From Azolla caroliniana (lineage: Eukaryota; Polypodiophyta), in assembly GCA_043228905.1 (NCBI GenBank), contig JBHGNT010000012.1:15438001-15502000 (forward strand): a DNA stretch of 64,000 nucleotides, written 5' to 3'. Numbering within the stretch: the stretch's first letter is position 1; each line of letters starts with the position of its first letter. Shown here in pieces: positions 20,331 to 33,776 of the stretch. The translations under genes were made by a program, and so were the position numbers. Under the pieces are notes generated by a model. It saw only the letters and a program-made list of their open reading frames with translations, made no database searches and was not told the origin of the DNA.

Positions 20331-20980
20331 CCTTTCGAAAGCCAAGTGATCTTCAATGTATAAAGGCTTAAATGCTCAAATGGATGGGAAAGGAAGCACG
20401 CATAGATAAGGCATATGATTAACAATGTAGTACAATATGGCATGTCATATGATTAGACTACAAATTTAATCAAACCTTTACATAAGAGTGGAGATGTAAA
20501 TAATGTAAACAATGGTCAAAACATCATGGTTGGCTTGCTAATGGCAAAACTATTGGGATGTATAATGGAATCAAAGATAAGTGCATGGGTTGAAAAAATG
20601 GTAAGAGAATGTTAATAATTAGTATCTAATTATGTGAATAGTTAATGAAGTATGTCATTAAACAACAAAAGATTATGTGATGTGGGTGTGTGTATGTGAG
20701 AGGGAAAGAGAGAGAGGGAGTTACACTTATGAACAATAAGGTAAATGGGGGATGATTAACAAGAGTGTAACTAAAGACCTTTCTCTATATTAATAAGCAT
20801 CATCAAGTTACAAAAATACCCAGAATGAGGTATATATATAGATCTCATGTGCAAGAGTGCACAGGTTGTCGTGAAGATTTTCAACAACGGTGTGAAAATC
20901 ACGTGGAAAGGAGAAAACCGAGAAGGGTTCAGTTTTGTGCTTTTCTCACTGTTTTCTTCTCAATGAGTTATCCCACATAT
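20331..20980. other. AT-rich spacer; no gene seen
   Basis: Contains a GAGAGGGAAAGAGAG run near 20700 and no reading frame of interest. Confidence 0.6.
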
Positions 20981-21360
20981 TATTAGAGACATGATATAAA
21001 GTAAGCATATGATACGGATAAAAGATAGACAAGTAGAAAGGAGAGAGAGAAGGAAGGGTGCCGATCCACCCGACCACCCCCGACCGAAGGGATCAAGACG
21101 GACTCGAGCCTCGATTGACGTCCCATACCACTGCCGTGGCGTCAAGTCGTACCTGGTGCTGGCATGCTCGCTACAAGAGTTGAACCACCACGAAACAGAG
21201 TCTCGGCGTTGTAAAAAGATGATCAAATGAGGGTAGGTAGGCCTCTTATTTATAGCGACACCCAAGGCCCCCAGGCAAGTTCACACTTGGCCTAATGGGT
21301 TGTCTCAATCCCAAGGATTAAAAGTAATCCTCCCCTTCTTATATGGTCATGCCCGTAACA
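20981..21360 (-). repeat. 3' LTR of the chromovirus, internally deleted
   Basis: In element orientation it begins TGTTACGGGCATGACC directly after the polypurine tract and ends near CATGTCTCTAATA. Compared with 17075-17530 it lacks the segment around CCACGTGTATAGA. Confidence 0.8.
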
Positions 21361-21380
21361 TACTCCCCCTCTTTAAAACA
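21361..21380 (-). other. Polypurine tract of the chromovirus
   Basis: Element-orientation TTTTAAAGAGGGGGAGTA abuts the TG of the 3' LTR. Confidence 0.8.
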
Positions 21381-21399
21381 TTGCACTCTTGCAATGGAA

Positions 21400-24300
21400 A
21401 GTTAGGGAAGTTACTTCTGAGAGTATTTTCGCGTTCCCATGTGGCATCTTTTATTGATTTATCCATCCACTTTATTTTAAATTCTCGGATTTCTTTCGTA
21501 CGGAATTTTTTTGTTTTAACATTGAGAATTCTTTATGGTACATGTGGTTTAGAAGATAATTCTTCAGAAGTAACCAGAGTTTCAATTGTAACTGTATTGT
21601 CGCCAGAACCTAGAAGTTCTTTTAGACGACTCACATGAAAAACTGGATGAATTTCAACACCATCGGGAAGAGAGAGACAATAGGCTGATGACCCAATGCG
21701 TGGTCCACAAAACCGTGGGGCTAACTTAGCGCACTTACCCTTAGACAATGTCTTAGAATTGTGAGGTATACGTAAAAATACCTTCTGTCCAGGGTTGAAT
21801 ACACGAGGTTGCCTATAATGATCGGCATAAAAAAGCACTCTATCTTGAGCTGTTTTTATATTATCTCGTGCAATATGCAATATATCTTGCATATCCCGAA
21901 GAAAGTTTTGCGTACTTCACAACTCATCATGATGTATATTAACATCAATCGGGGTTCGTGGCTGAAAACCATACATCAACATAAAAGGACTATATCCCGT
22001 CGACGTATGCTTGGAGCTGTTATAAGCAAACTCCAAAATTCGGAGATAACATTCCCATTTTGTTGGTTTTGCACCAACGTATGCTCGAAACATGTCCTCA
22101 ATAATTTGATTTACTCGTTTTGTTTGTCCATCGAATTGAGGATGATCGGTGGAGCTCATGCTCAACGTAGTTTCGAACTTCTTAAAGACTTGCGCCTAGA
22201 AGTCACTAGTAAACTTCGGATCTCGATCACTCAAGATATCCATTGGTAATCCATAAAAACGAAATAACTCGTCAATGAATTGGTAAGCCAATTCAAGATC
22301 TGTTACTGTGGTTTTAGTAGCAATAAATCTGGCCATTTTAGTTAGTCTATCAACCACAAACCAAATGGCATCATGGCCTTTTTGGGTGTGAGGAAGGCTA
22401 ACAATAAAATCCATGGATATACTTTCCCACTTATTATTGGGAATGTCCAAGGGATGTAAAAGTCCTACGGCTTTAAGTCGGTCGGCTTTGTTAACCTGAC
22501 ATTGGTGACATTTAGTCACATAGCTATGTATGTCAGGACGCATCTTAGGCCAATAAAATTGAGTGGAGATGAGAAAGAGTGTATGATGTATTCCAGGGTG
22601 CCCTGCTGAGGGTGCATCATGGCATTCAAAAAGAATCTTCTTTTTGACCTCGGTAAATCTGGAACACAAACCTTCCCATTACGGTAGAGCAGACTGTTAG
22701 CAATGTGGAAGTATTCCTTTGAGGATGTGGTGGTGTCTATTCCAGACTCAACTCTTGCCCAATATTTTGCAAAATAACTGTCATCAGGATACTTTCCTCG
22801 AAGGTGATCATAAAGATCTGATTATATTTCAGTGAAGCTAAGCATGTTAACTTCACGGATGCGACTTAGTGCATTAGCGACAGTGTTCATGGAACCTTTA
22901 CGATATCGTTTGGAAAAATCAAAGTTCTAGATGAGATCAGCCCATCATGCCTTACAACCTTTCAGGTCTTGTTGGTCACAAAAATATTTCAAGGACTCGT
23001 GGTCCGTAGTTACCACAAAGCGATTTCCATAAAGATAATGGCGCCATGTTTTGAGTGCATGTATAATTGCAAATAATTCCTTTTCTTGAACGGTATACTG
23101 ACATTGAGCAGAATCAAGTTTCTTGGTCTCGAATGCTATTGGTTTACCATCTATAGCATAATTGCTTGCATCGGTTTCAACCTCAAAAGGTTTTGAAGGA
23201 TCGGGTAAAAGAAGTGAAGGAGCCTTGCACACAAGGTCCTTGAGTTCCTTAAAGGCGAGGTCTAGTGTAGCATTCCAGACAATAGGTTGTGTAGACTTAT
23301 GCATTTGACCTTTTAAAAGATCAGTAAACGACGTCGTCAATTGAGAGTAATTACGAAGGGATTTTCGCAAAAACCCGACAAAACCAAGGAATGATCGAAC
23401 TTCTCGAATATTCCGAAGAGTGGGCGAAAGCTTGATTTTCTCGATGCGAGAAGGATCAATTTCAACTCGTTCGGTTATGAGATGTCCAAGATAAGTTCTT
23501 GAAGAACTCACATTTTTAGATCTTCGCGTAAAACTATTTGTCACACAATGTTTGTAAAACAAAGAGGACATGTTTAGCATGTTCTTGTAATGTACAACTA
23601 TAAACTAAAATATCATCCAAGAAAATAACGACATATTTTCCAAGTTGTTCTCGGAAAATGTCATTCATTTCTTGTTGAAATATAGCCAAAGCATTGGTCA
23701 AACCAAAAGGCATAACCAGAAACTCATAATGGCCATAGCGTGTACGAAACATCATCCTCACTTATACGAATTTGATGGTAGCTAGTACGGAGATCAAGTT
23801 TCGTAAAATACCGAGCTCCCTAGAGACGGTCAATTAGATCGTCAGCCCGGGGCAATGGATACGAATTCTTGATCGTCACTTTATTCAAGCGTCGGTAATT
23901 AATACACATACGCCATGTGCCCTCTTTCTTTTTAACCAAGAGAACTGGTGCACCCCATGGAGATTTACTATAACGTATATAACCCATTCGTAAGTAGTCC
24001 TTGAGTTGCCTTGATACCTCATCCTCTTCGGATCGACTTAAGCGATAAGGAGGTATACTTATTGGTGCAACACCAGGTACAATATCTATACGATGGTCTA
24101 TATTACGTTTGGGAGGTAACCCAAATGGTAGTTCACTCAGAAAAACATCATGAAAATCATTTAAGATTTCATCAAGTTGTTGTTGTTCAAAATATGTTAA
24201 TTGAACTGAGACATTATCGATATTGTAAACATGAATGTCTGGATCAAGTACACAGTAAAATAGAGTAGAACAAGAAAACTCGAATATTGATGGAGAAGAG

Positions 24301-24660
24301 GAAACAATCGAGAGGGATTGTTTTTTGACACATTGAATAAAATGATTATAGTCGTTTAGTACAAATGTAATTGAATGATGAACCCAATCAATAGATAAAG
24401 AAGAGCTTTTATTATAGAACCAGGGATAACCTAGTATTACGTCAGTGGTACAAAGATTCATTACATGGAAGTCTACTTCCTCTATATAAGTGTCAATAGA
24501 AATTCCAAATGAATGAATCGCCCCGTTGATGTATTGTACTCTTCCATCAGCCAAGTGCACCATATAGTTGTGATCCCTTACGGTGGGTTGGATTCCCCAT
24601 ATCTGAACCAAACGATCATTCACAAAGTTGTGTGAGCTTCCCTAATCAAATAAAAATTGT
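21400..24660 (-). pseudogene. pol: Chromovirus pol pseudogene: protease, RT, RNase H, integrase, chromodomain
   Basis: From the right: a protease whose D-S-G triplet has become D-stop-G (near 24640) followed by SSHNF; RT with [21 protein letters not shown], the VMPFGLTNA block and [13 protein letters not shown]; RNase H (VETDASNYAIDGKPIAFETK); an integrase finger (AGHPGIHHT to CHQCQ) and core (MDFIVSLP, LSDRDPKF, DGQTKRVNQ); then FHVSRLKELLG. After one stop comes a chromodomain in the same frame (REFKIKWMDKSIKDATWERE, near 21420-21480). Breaks near 22670-22940, 23530-23580 and 23762-23820 kill it. The chromodomain places it among chromoviruses, whose integrases target marked chromatin. Confidence 0.88.
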
Positions 24661-25799
24661 ACGGGGGATCCATTGATATACCCGTTTGCACGTAGTAAAT
24701 CATTGGGACCCAAAACATAGTGAGGGAAAGAACATTGAGAATTACTTAAATGATGTGTATAGACCTGAAGGACATTAGGAATCTGACCTTTATGGTCTAC
24801 AACTTTAGCTTTGTTGTCGTGCTCTTTCTGTTGGAGCTTTCAACATTGCTCTTCTGTATGACCCTTCTTTTTGCAGAATACGCAAAAAGGATGTTGTCGC
24901 TTACAATCGCGATCCATGTGTCTTGTGTTTCCTAGTGAATTGCGACTACATAGTCCCGGGCGCTTCGTTGGGTTTATTGTGGTCCTTCTTCGAAGTGCGT
25001 TGATAGCGAAGAACTATTTCAACGGCCTCTTCGAAGGATTTTGGATCCTTATTGTGCACTATCCAGTGATAGTCCGAATTGGGGATGCCATTGACAAAAC
25101 AAGCTATTAACCAGTTGTCCCCTTCTAGACCCGATTTTTGGATTTGGGTTCTAGCATGGTGGACATAGTCTTCTAGCGAGGAAAATTTCCGACTAGAGAG
25201 GTTCATTAAAGCTTGTGCTGCCTCGGTTCGAGAGGGAGGTTGCAGAAATTGGCCCTTGAAAACTGTGACAAAATCTATCCAGGTATCGGGCAATTTCCCC
25301 AAAGTACGAATCCCATGCCACCAGGCAGCGGCCTTACCCCCTAGTTCTCGGCCAACATAGCAATCTTCATACTATTTGGCGTGGGATAGAGCTCAAAATG
25401 AGACTCCCATTGGCCCAGCCACGTGCAGATTGCTTCTTTGGTTCTTTCCTTTTTTTCTCCCGTAAATGGCTTAAAGAAAAACAATGGTTCACCTTGTCGC
25501 TCATGAGGTCTATTAGTGTCACGTTGTAAACTAATGACACGTGCCTTGAGAGCACTTTGAGATTGCCGAAGTTCGGTCATTTGTTGAGCGGTGAAACTAA
25601 GGTATTGGGTTATTTGCGAAAAATACATCTCAATGGACATTTGTCCCGGAGGATTCCCTTGAGTTCCTTCCGCTTGAGCAGATGACATCGGGTTGTTATT
25701 TTGAGCCATTAAATGATTATTTCTAGAAAAGAAATAGGATAAGGTCAGAGAGATAGTCATAACATCATGTCGTGATGTAAACCTATCATGGGCGAACAT
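24661..25799 (-). pseudogene. gag: Chromovirus gag pseudogene
   Basis: A retrotransposon-gag capsid region (PDTWIDFVTVFKGQFLQPPS, then LEDYVHHARTQIQKSGLEGD) precedes a CCHC knuckle (CVFCKKKGHTEEQC, near 24850-24890). The N terminus, near 25700, has MAQNNNPMSSAQAEG. The frame breaks near 25300-25340 and 24946. Confidence 0.8.
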
Positions 25800-26040
25800 T
25801 AATCGATATCATTATCTCATGTCCATACCCCTCTAGACGTATGAGATGAGGTTTAAGATCAGGTTACTATGGTAACACAAAGGTGTTTTAAAAACCATGG
25901 GGGTGACAAATGAATGTCTTTCCCTGATCTCTATATCGATTTCTTCATGGCGGCTGCCCGAGGCTCAACCATGTATGTTGGCGTCATGAATAGTTTATAC
26001 ACGAAAAAAATGTTAACAATAAACTATGTTTCGGTTTAGG
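25800..26040. other. Leader region of the chromovirus; primer-binding site not found
   Basis: Lies between the gag start and the truncated 5' LTR. No TGGTATCAG-type or other site is visible, consistent with loss of the LTR inner end. Confidence 0.5.
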
Positions 26041-26328
26041 GAGGCGTACATGGTGCTGGCGTGCTTGCTACAAGAGTTGACCCACCACAAGACAGAGTCT
26101 CGACGTAGTCAACAAGATGATGAAATGAGGGTAGCTAGGCCTCTTATTTATAACGATAACTAAGGCCTCCAGGTAAGTTCACACTTGGCCTAATGGCTTG
26201 TCTCAATCCCGAGGATTAAAAGTAATCCTCCCCTTCTTTACACTCTCATTTAACCCACACTTATCCACGTGTATAGAATACCACGGTAAATTCTGACCAC
26301 AAGATATTAGATGGTCATGCCCATAATA
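26041..26328 (-). repeat. 5' LTR of the chromovirus, truncated on its inner side
   Basis: Homology to 17075-17530 begins at GAGGCGTACxTGGTGCTGGC and continues to GGTCATGCCCATAATA. The first 150 bp or so of the family LTR (plus-strand view) are missing. Confidence 0.8.
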
Positions 26329-26548
26329 GGAAATGTGGGGTTCTAGAAGCCTCCCACTGCTCACTTCGACACAAACGCCTCTTCTCCCCGCCGTTGCTGC
26401 ATCGCCCTCCTCCAGTTGGAGGAGTTGATCGTTTAGGGTTTCCCTCCCCCCACTGTTCAAGGAGTGAAAAAACAGGCCCCTCGATCGATAACGGAAAATC
26501 ATCACTGATAGCGGGGGTCTTGTTGAGATTATTTTCAATAATGAAGAG

Positions 26549-28129
26549 ATGCTTCTACTTGAGAAAGAGATAGAGCGCCTTGAGCGAATAACGGTCATAT
26601 GCCGCGTGATGGGATCACGACCAAACAGAGGGTTGTTGCGAGATATGTTGCAAGCTAAATTTCATTCACAACTACGTGGTATAAAAGAAGTCCAACCACT
26701 TGGTAAAGGCTTCTATCAAATCATACTAGAAGACAAGGATTCTGCAACGAACCTCATAGCACTTTACCCCTGCTAGGTCCGAAATACATGGTTGTTCATG
26801 CGTAAATGGACACATGGTTTTAACCTAGAGAAAGCCGCACAATATGATGATTCCATGAAAAAGGTAACAATGTTGTTTCTTGGACTATCCTTAGAATACA
26901 ACATGTTACTTCCTACTATTGGCAACTCCTTTGGTATGATGTTGCATGAGGAACTAATGCTAGGAGACAGGCTAAAGAAGCACCTAGGCCCTCCCTTTAT
27001 CCGCCTCTTGGTGCAGGACATCAATAAACTTCCCTCCAAGATCCTCATTCCCAGGAAAAATGGAATGCGAATTGAACAACGCATAGAAGTGATTGGCGCA
27101 CTGGGGCAATGTTTTGCATGCAAAAAACTTGGTCATTTAAAAAAGAACTGCCCCACAAGACGTATTAAAGATCCTACAAAGGAGACTCTAGAAGGGTAGG
27201 ACACCATAATACATCAGAAGCCTCCCCCACCATGACCCGACAAGGTTGTGATGGAATGGCGAGTGGTGGAAAAAACCCATGTCCTTCAAAAAACATCATC
27301 AGCACAAAATCCTCCATCGCCTATCAACCCCAATCATTTTGATCTACTACAAGAGCTCCCCCCCACACACGAGCATTCCTCTAGTTCTTTCTTAAGCCCC
27401 AAGGAACAACCTAAGGTGACACCAAGCACACAAGAGAAAGTTCTCGTTAAAGCTTACAAAACAGGGAAGCGCAAACGAATAAGTCATGTAAAGACCTTAA
27501 TAAGGAGCTTGAGTGGAACGACACCCAATGCAAAAGCAACAAACCAAGGCAGAAGTGTGAATGTCATGCCTCAAGTCATAGTCGTCCCGGACACAAATGA
27601 GTGTGCTTCCTCTAGCCAAGAACTTGAACCACACCCACAAAACGCCTTGAAATGGCTAGGTATAGGGCTCAAGACAGTGGAAAAAATAACGGTACATGTA
27701 TCAGCGGTACACAATAATGGAGTTCCGACGACCTCAATCTCCTTTCCACTCTTGCTTCCGACTCAGGAAGATTGGTCGAAATCCAAGATTAAAGATACGT
27801 TATGTAGCCAAGCAGCGTGCTTTTTAGCACAAATAAGAGATGAAGAGCTCATGAACGAACTAAAGCAACATTGGCATAACACTGAATTCTGGTGCACCAT
27901 GGATGAAGAGGACCCTCATCTTTGCCACATCCACCTACGGACTATCATAGACACCCAACTAACTCCAAGCTTTGTCTATTTCTATGAGAAGCATGAAGGG
28001 GCGATTGAATTTCACAAGATAGCCCACAAACTCCACTCATGGATGTGGACCACTATTCCATCCCTGGAAATGATTGGATGTCTAAATGGTGAGTGCTCGC
28101 CACTCATGAATTGCTGTACAAAGCACTAG
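26549..28129 (+). pseudogene. LINE ORF1 pseudogene
   Basis: One continuous frame of about 526 codons broken only by three stops (near 26774, 27197 and 27232) and no frameshift. A DUF4283-like domain (GKGFYQIILEDKDSA, FMRKWTHGFNLEKA) is followed by a zinc knuckle (CFACKKLGHLKKNC, near 27110-27150) and a long hydrophilic tail. ORF1 proteins of this type bind LINE RNA. The start ATG is chosen as the first one before the conserved domain. Confidence 0.82.
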
Positions 28130-28158
28130 GAACAACTGGCAATCTCCCACCCCATTCC

Positions 28159-31100
28159 ATGAGTATGAAGATTATAACATGGAACGTGCAAGGACTCAGA
28201 AGAAGACTAGACTAGCAAAATAGATGGAAACTGAGAAGGGATCTTGAAGAATATTACGAGGGAGTGGTGTTGACATCGTCATGTTGCAGGAACACCACCT
28301 CGATAGCACACAGTTAAAGGACGTCGGAGACCTTCTACCAGGATCATGGCGAATGATTTGGGAGCCAACAATTGGGCAGGATGGAAATTATGGTGGTATT
28401 TGCACTTTGATTTGGGAACATCTAACCCAAGGATTAATACACCAAGAATCACTTATAACTGGTAGGGCACATTTTTGCACATTGGCCATCCAAGGGCAAC
28501 AATGGAACTTCATGAATGTTTATGCTCCAAATAGCAGAACAGAAAGAGCAACATTCTGGGACCGCATCTGCCTACAAGTAGTAGGTGCGGAAGAGTTGTG
28601 CATTGGAGGGGATTTTAATATGATCAAATCCATTCACAATAGCTCCAACAACAACCCCATAGTTCTACAAGGAAGGGAATGTAAACAATGGGAGAAGCTA
28701 TGTGTCCACCTTAACTTGCGAGACATTTAGCATTCTGCCAACTTCCAATGGAAAAGGGATTCTCTCCTATTATCCCGATCAGATGAGCGGAATAGTGGAC
28801 CCACCCTATCTTGCATTGATCCCATTTATGTGGGGGAGGCTCTAGAAGCGAAGGGAGGGTGGTGTCACATAGCTCCAGGCACGACTTTCTCTGACCATTA
28901 CCCGGTAGCTGGTCATTTTCAATTGCACCGAAAATGGGGCCCATTCTAGACTCGCATCCCACACACTATTTACACACTTATAGACGTGAAGGACCAACTA
29001 TCCAACCAATGGTCATTACCCGTCAATGGCTCATTAGCATCGGACAAACTTTTAGCTAAATTAACAAGAGCTTCTACTCTCCTACATGAGATTGTCAAGA
29101 CCAGAAGCAAGGATGCTCAAGAGAAGCGACAAAGGACAAAACGGGGATTAATAACCTTACAACGACTCCAACAGAGATACCCGTCCTGTATTTGGATCGC
29201 AGGACAAGTCGCCATAGCCAAACAGGAACTTAGCATGGCGGAAAAGGAAATATATGACATGGAGTTTCATGGAAGCATGGCGCAAAACCACAAAGGAATT
29301 CTTCCACTCCAAAGGCCCAAGGCACGCTAGAACTGTGATGCGCAGCCTCAACCGAGAGGATGGAACGACCACTGACGATGGCGACGAAATGAGGAATATT
29401 GCCACAAGGTATTATAGCCGCCTACTTATCCTCCAAAGCATACCCGAGAAAGTCACGCCGGAAATGAATACCTGGCTCGTGCGTCCCCTATAAATCATCG
29501 AGATATGGGAGGCACTCATTGGGTTAGATGTTGATAGCTGCCCCGGAATCGACAGTCTCATCCCGCACTTTTTTACATGCCTTTGGGGCACTATTAAAGA
29601 AGACCTCCTCCAGGCATATGAGGAGATCATCACCTCTGGAAGCATGCTGAAGGAATTTGGACAGGGGATGATACATCTCATTCCTAAAAGTGGTGGGAAT
29701 GCCAACGACATTAGCAAGTGGCGGCCCATTACTCTTCTCAATACTGTCTATAAGTTGCTCGCAAAAATCGTGGCATGCCGTTTAAATCCAGTTCTCCCTC
29801 AACTCATTCATCCGTCCCAAACAGGTTTCGTTAGAAATCGGAGCATCCTAGACAACCTCTTCTCATTCTGGGAAGCAGTAGCCCTTGCCAAGCGTACCAA
29901 CAACAAGGTAGCAATGGTGCTACTAGATTTTGAGAAAGCATATGACAGGGTATGCTGGAACTTTCTAGAAAGTGTGATGAGGAAACTCGGCTTTCAAGAG
30001 ACATGGATCAAAGGCATTGCATGATTTTATAGGAATGGCAGCAATTGTGTTTCGCTGGTAGGTGAAAGGGGCCCCTTTTTCCGAATATCCCGATTTGTAC
30101 GGTAGGGATGCCCACTAGCTCCATCCTTATTTCTATTATATGCCAAAGCACTCTTTTGCTTTCCCAATCCGTGACGTCTCAACCTACGTGGTCTTCCTAT
30201 ACCTCATTCTCACAAAGCATCCTGGATATAGAATTTGCAGATGACACAACAGTCTACCTACGAGGGGACTTGGAAAACCTCCAAAAGCTAGAAAGTGGGC
30301 TAGCTGTATTTTGCAAGAGATCCAACGCCATGATCAATTGGCACAAATCCTACGCAATATGGCTCTCTCAGGAAACACATCCGGCTTGGCACCCACACTC
30401 CGCTTTCAAATGGATCAATCAAGGAGCGAGCACCAAACATTTGGGTTTCCAAATTGGTTTCAACATACCATCGGAGACTATGATTGCACCCGTAATCCAT
30501 TCCATTCGACAAAAGTTGATACATAGGAGCTCAAAAAAATTGTTGCTAGTGGGTCACATCATAGTGGCAAACCAAGTACTACTTGCAACAACATGGTACA
30601 GTATATCATGCTGGACAATCTCCAAGGAAAGTATACATAAGATTCAACGTCTGGTCCGCAACTACATTTGTTCTGGTAAGGAAGACCATGTAGCTCGCGC
30701 CAAGGTGGCGTGGCCTATACTCACAGCGCCTAAGTCGAGAGGGGGATTGGGTCTTATTGATCCCCTTTCACAATTGAAAGCCTTACTTGCCAAATTTGCG
30801 GTGCAAGAACTCCAACTAGGAAATGATTGTTGGAAAATGCTACTGAGGTTACGTTTCGCTTACTTTAGGCCACGAACAAGGTCAATTGGGACCCACAAAT
30901 GGGATGGATTCAAAACATGGATCTCAAACCTAGTTTCTCCCACCAATTGGAGGATAGATTCAGTGCATCCATGTGGAAGGCATGGTGTGACATTCGTCGA
31001 GGGCTCAAGTGTGATCAACCGATATCCGAACCTGCCTGGCTCAGTCAACGTATCCTATGGAACCCATGTATCAAGGATGAATCTAATCAACTACTGGGAT

Positions 31101-32241
31101 CACGTAAGGGGTTGTCATGGGGATACATTGTAGAACGTCCAGGAAAAAGTATAGAATGTTGGCGACGGTTTATGTCGATGCCACTACAAGATCAGGCGAA
31201 CATACTCCATGGAATCAAGGGCGGATGGATTATGAGATCGGAAATCATTAACGCTCTACTGATTAGGGAATCTGCTACTCAAAGGACGACAATGGAGAAA
31301 TGGATAGGCCACGAGGAGGAGGGATCTTTGTTCTCGAGAGGTAGGGGACCACCAGACAGACTCGAAGGCTCTAAATTGCGAGACACTGAGACACCAACAC
31401 AGAATAACGCAATTCGAATACTCGCGTATACTAGTCATAAATGGATTGTAGATCCTGATCCGATCAAAGTACAACCCGATTGGCATATATGTACTCATGA
31501 AAACACATGTTCAGTTGGGACCCTTTGCAATGGACATGGCATGATCCCTACATGGGGAAAGGAAGCAAACCCATCCCTTTCTTCCAATTCACAACTAGAT
31601 TGGGTCGCCACATTCTAGCTGCTCAAGCCACCTGAGAACCGGCTACTGCGAAGGTCTGGCACACATTCCAAGTTCCTTCCACAATAATCATCAAGTTTTG
31701 GCAGAAAATCTAGAAACAACACCACGTGAGGCGAATTACCACATTCCAATGGCTATTAATACATAAGTCCCTACCGGTGGGAGCATGGCAATGTGGGAAC
31801 CTTAGCTCTCCTAATTGTGTAGAGTGCCCACATGTAGTAGAATCCATATGACACGCTCTGTGGGACTGCCCAACGTCCCATCGAATATGGCGGGGGGTTG
31901 GCCGCTTGTTGCAATTATGCCAAGTGCAAGGCTCAATTAAGTGGGGAAATATATGTTGGCTATCATGGCAGGATGCAATTGGCAGATACGAGCATCAGGA
32001 GGAGGGGATGACTTTGGTGATAAAAGCACAAGAGGTCCTTTTCTCCTCCAGCGACAATGTCCACTCCTTTCCTCTTAATGACAAATCTCAAGAGGTGTTG
32101 GAATTGGTCACCCCAATAACCCTTTGGATTCTATGGAAACAACGATGTAGGCGAGTCTTCTCCAACCAAACAGCACATCCAACAAGGTTACTGCAAGAGA
32201 TATGGAGTGAAATTGTAGCCACTCTGAAGAGCCAATACTGA
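28159..32241 (+). pseudogene. LINE ORF2 pseudogene (endonuclease, reverse transcriptase, zf-RVT)
   Basis: Endonuclease: ITWNVQGLRRRL, MLQEHHLD, NVYAPNSRTERATFW, CIGGDFNMI and FSDHYPVAGHF (28170-28930). RT: ISKWRPITLLNTVYKLLAK, SQTGFVRNRSILDN, LLDFEKAYDRV and the catalytic FADD near 30235. The C-terminal zinc-binding domain common in plant LINEs follows near 31700-31890 (TTFQWLLIHKSLP, CxxCPH, HALWDC), then WILWKQRCRRVF. At least four frameshifts and numerous stops are present. Confidence 0.87.
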
Positions 32242-32448
32242 TGGCCTTATGGGCGGTCCCGAGGGAGTTGAAAGACAACGAATAACCTTCATACAACAAT
32301 GGTCGTCCTCTCCCTTTCTTGAGTCAGTGGGCATCCACATAAGATGGAACTATCGCGTCCCTTCAGGGATTTGTACATAATCGTCTCATTTGTAAAATTT
32401 TATAACTAATGGAAGGAGTTTTTTATTTTGGAAAAGAAGAAGAAGAAG

Positions 32449-33609
32449 TTATACATGTTATATGTGTTCATTCGAAATAGGGCTCACTTTCGACCGTTCT
32501 AATAGGAATAATTTATTGTGGAAAAACCAAACTTTTAATACAACCAAAAAAATAATGTGTGGATCATCCGATACCACTTATTTCATTTTTATCTCATAAC
32601 AAAATAAAATAAAATACTCATTGTTTCAACACAATTGTAATTAAGGTTGCTCCATTTTTGTAGGATATTGACAATTGTAATACATGTATTCATTAATAAT
32701 GACACTTGGTTTGTCTAATATTATATTTTGTGGATGGGAGCCTTTAAGGTATTATAAACATAAAAGAAAAAATGTAATTTAAGGCCCACCTTAATAATTC
32801 TAATATGCTTGCAAATTTACCATGATTTTTAATATCATTAACATAAATGTATAATTTGTACATATGTGAATGATTTTGAAATTACATTCATGAATTCTTA
32901 TAATTAAGAAATTTGATCCACCTATGAGAGATATGCAAGTAATTAAGGTGTTGTAGTGTGATGCCTAGTTGAAAACACATAAGACTTGCAACCATGTCAT
33001 CAAGATTTATTCAATTGAAATGAAATTGCACATCCAAATCACTCAAAAAAGTGAAAAACTTAGTATTATGAGAAAAGGCAATGCTAGATATCAAAAGACT
33101 CTCTATGAACAAGGCTTGATAAATGTCTTCAGAGATTGTAAATGGAGCTATTGCATAGAGTTTGTCCCAAAATCTAAAAATCTCCCCATCATTCAGGAAT
33201 AGCATACCAATCCATTCTCCTTATTGCATTCAATTAAACATTTGTAATAATAATCAAAAGGACATAGGCAAGACGTAGTCATGTTGCCAATGGCAAATGA
33301 TGGAAACCATCTCCAAGGTGAATACTTTATCTATTTTAGAATGGACACAAAGATTGAGTTTCAAATTCAACAACTTTCCTCCTTAAAAGAAAGTAATTGT
33401 CACCAAGATAACTATTTCATAGAAAAATAATGATATTCTTAAAAAATATATAATTATTTTATGTCAAATAAAGCATCAACCCTTAATGCATGTGAGATGC
33501 TATATAAAGGTGTTATAATTTGTTGACAGGCAAGCTCAACATTGGGTGCATAAAACTGTATGCAAAATATGGTCGTGATAGTGTTTAACTTGAGAGGCCG
33601 TTAGAACGT
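32449..33609. other. AT-rich DNA between the LINE and a copia element; no gene
   Basis: The open frame at 32969-33202 (77 codons) has no recognisable domain. Composition is uniformly AT-rich. Confidence 0.6.
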
Positions 33610-33674
33610 TATTCCTCGTAAGGAATAGTTTTGGGAGTTAGTGTAGAAGGCTTCTGCACACGTATTCTTTTACA
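33610..33674 (+). repeat. 5' LTR of the copia element, with most of its middle deleted
   Basis: Only 65 bp remain: the outer ATTCCTCGTAAGGAATAG...GTGTAGAAGGCT joined to the inner TCTGCACACGTATTCTTTTACA. The 3' LTR has about 235 more bases between the two parts. A short CT repeat at the junction could have promoted the deletion. Confidence 0.75.
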
Positions 33675-33686
33675 TGGTATCAGAGC
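33675..33686 (+). other. Copia primer-binding site (initiator-Met tRNA)
   Basis: TGGTATCAGAGC immediately follows the terminal CA of the LTR; this is the classic plant copia primer site. Confidence 0.92.
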
Positions 33687-33776
33687 ATGAAGGTTGCGAC
33701 TCCTCTGTAGTCGACAGAAAAGCTTGTGATAAAGATAGAGTTATGTTATTGTTTTCGGAAAAGATAAGAAAACAAT

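Larger units (their letters stand above)
20981..26328 (-). mobile_element. Decayed chromovirus (Ty3/gypsy with chromodomain)
   Basis: LTR fragments flank gag, CCHC, protease, RT-RNase H, integrase and a C-terminal chromodomain in standard order. Several stops and frameshifts inactivate it. The 5' LTR (26041-26328) has lost its inner end together with the primer-binding site; the 3' LTR (20981-21360) has an internal deletion of about 70 bp. The length, about 5.3 kb, is typical for plant chromoviruses. Confidence 0.88.
26335..32448 (+). mobile_element. Decayed L1-type LINE, nearly full length
   Basis: About 6.1 kb with 5' leader, ORF1 (DUF4283-like domain and CCHC knuckle), ORF2 (endonuclease, RT, zinc-binding C-terminal domain) and a short A/G-rich tail ending in GAAGAAGAAGAAG repeats. 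Every frame is interrupted. It starts within a few bases of the chromovirus LTR edge. I could not identify target duplications. Confidence 0.88.
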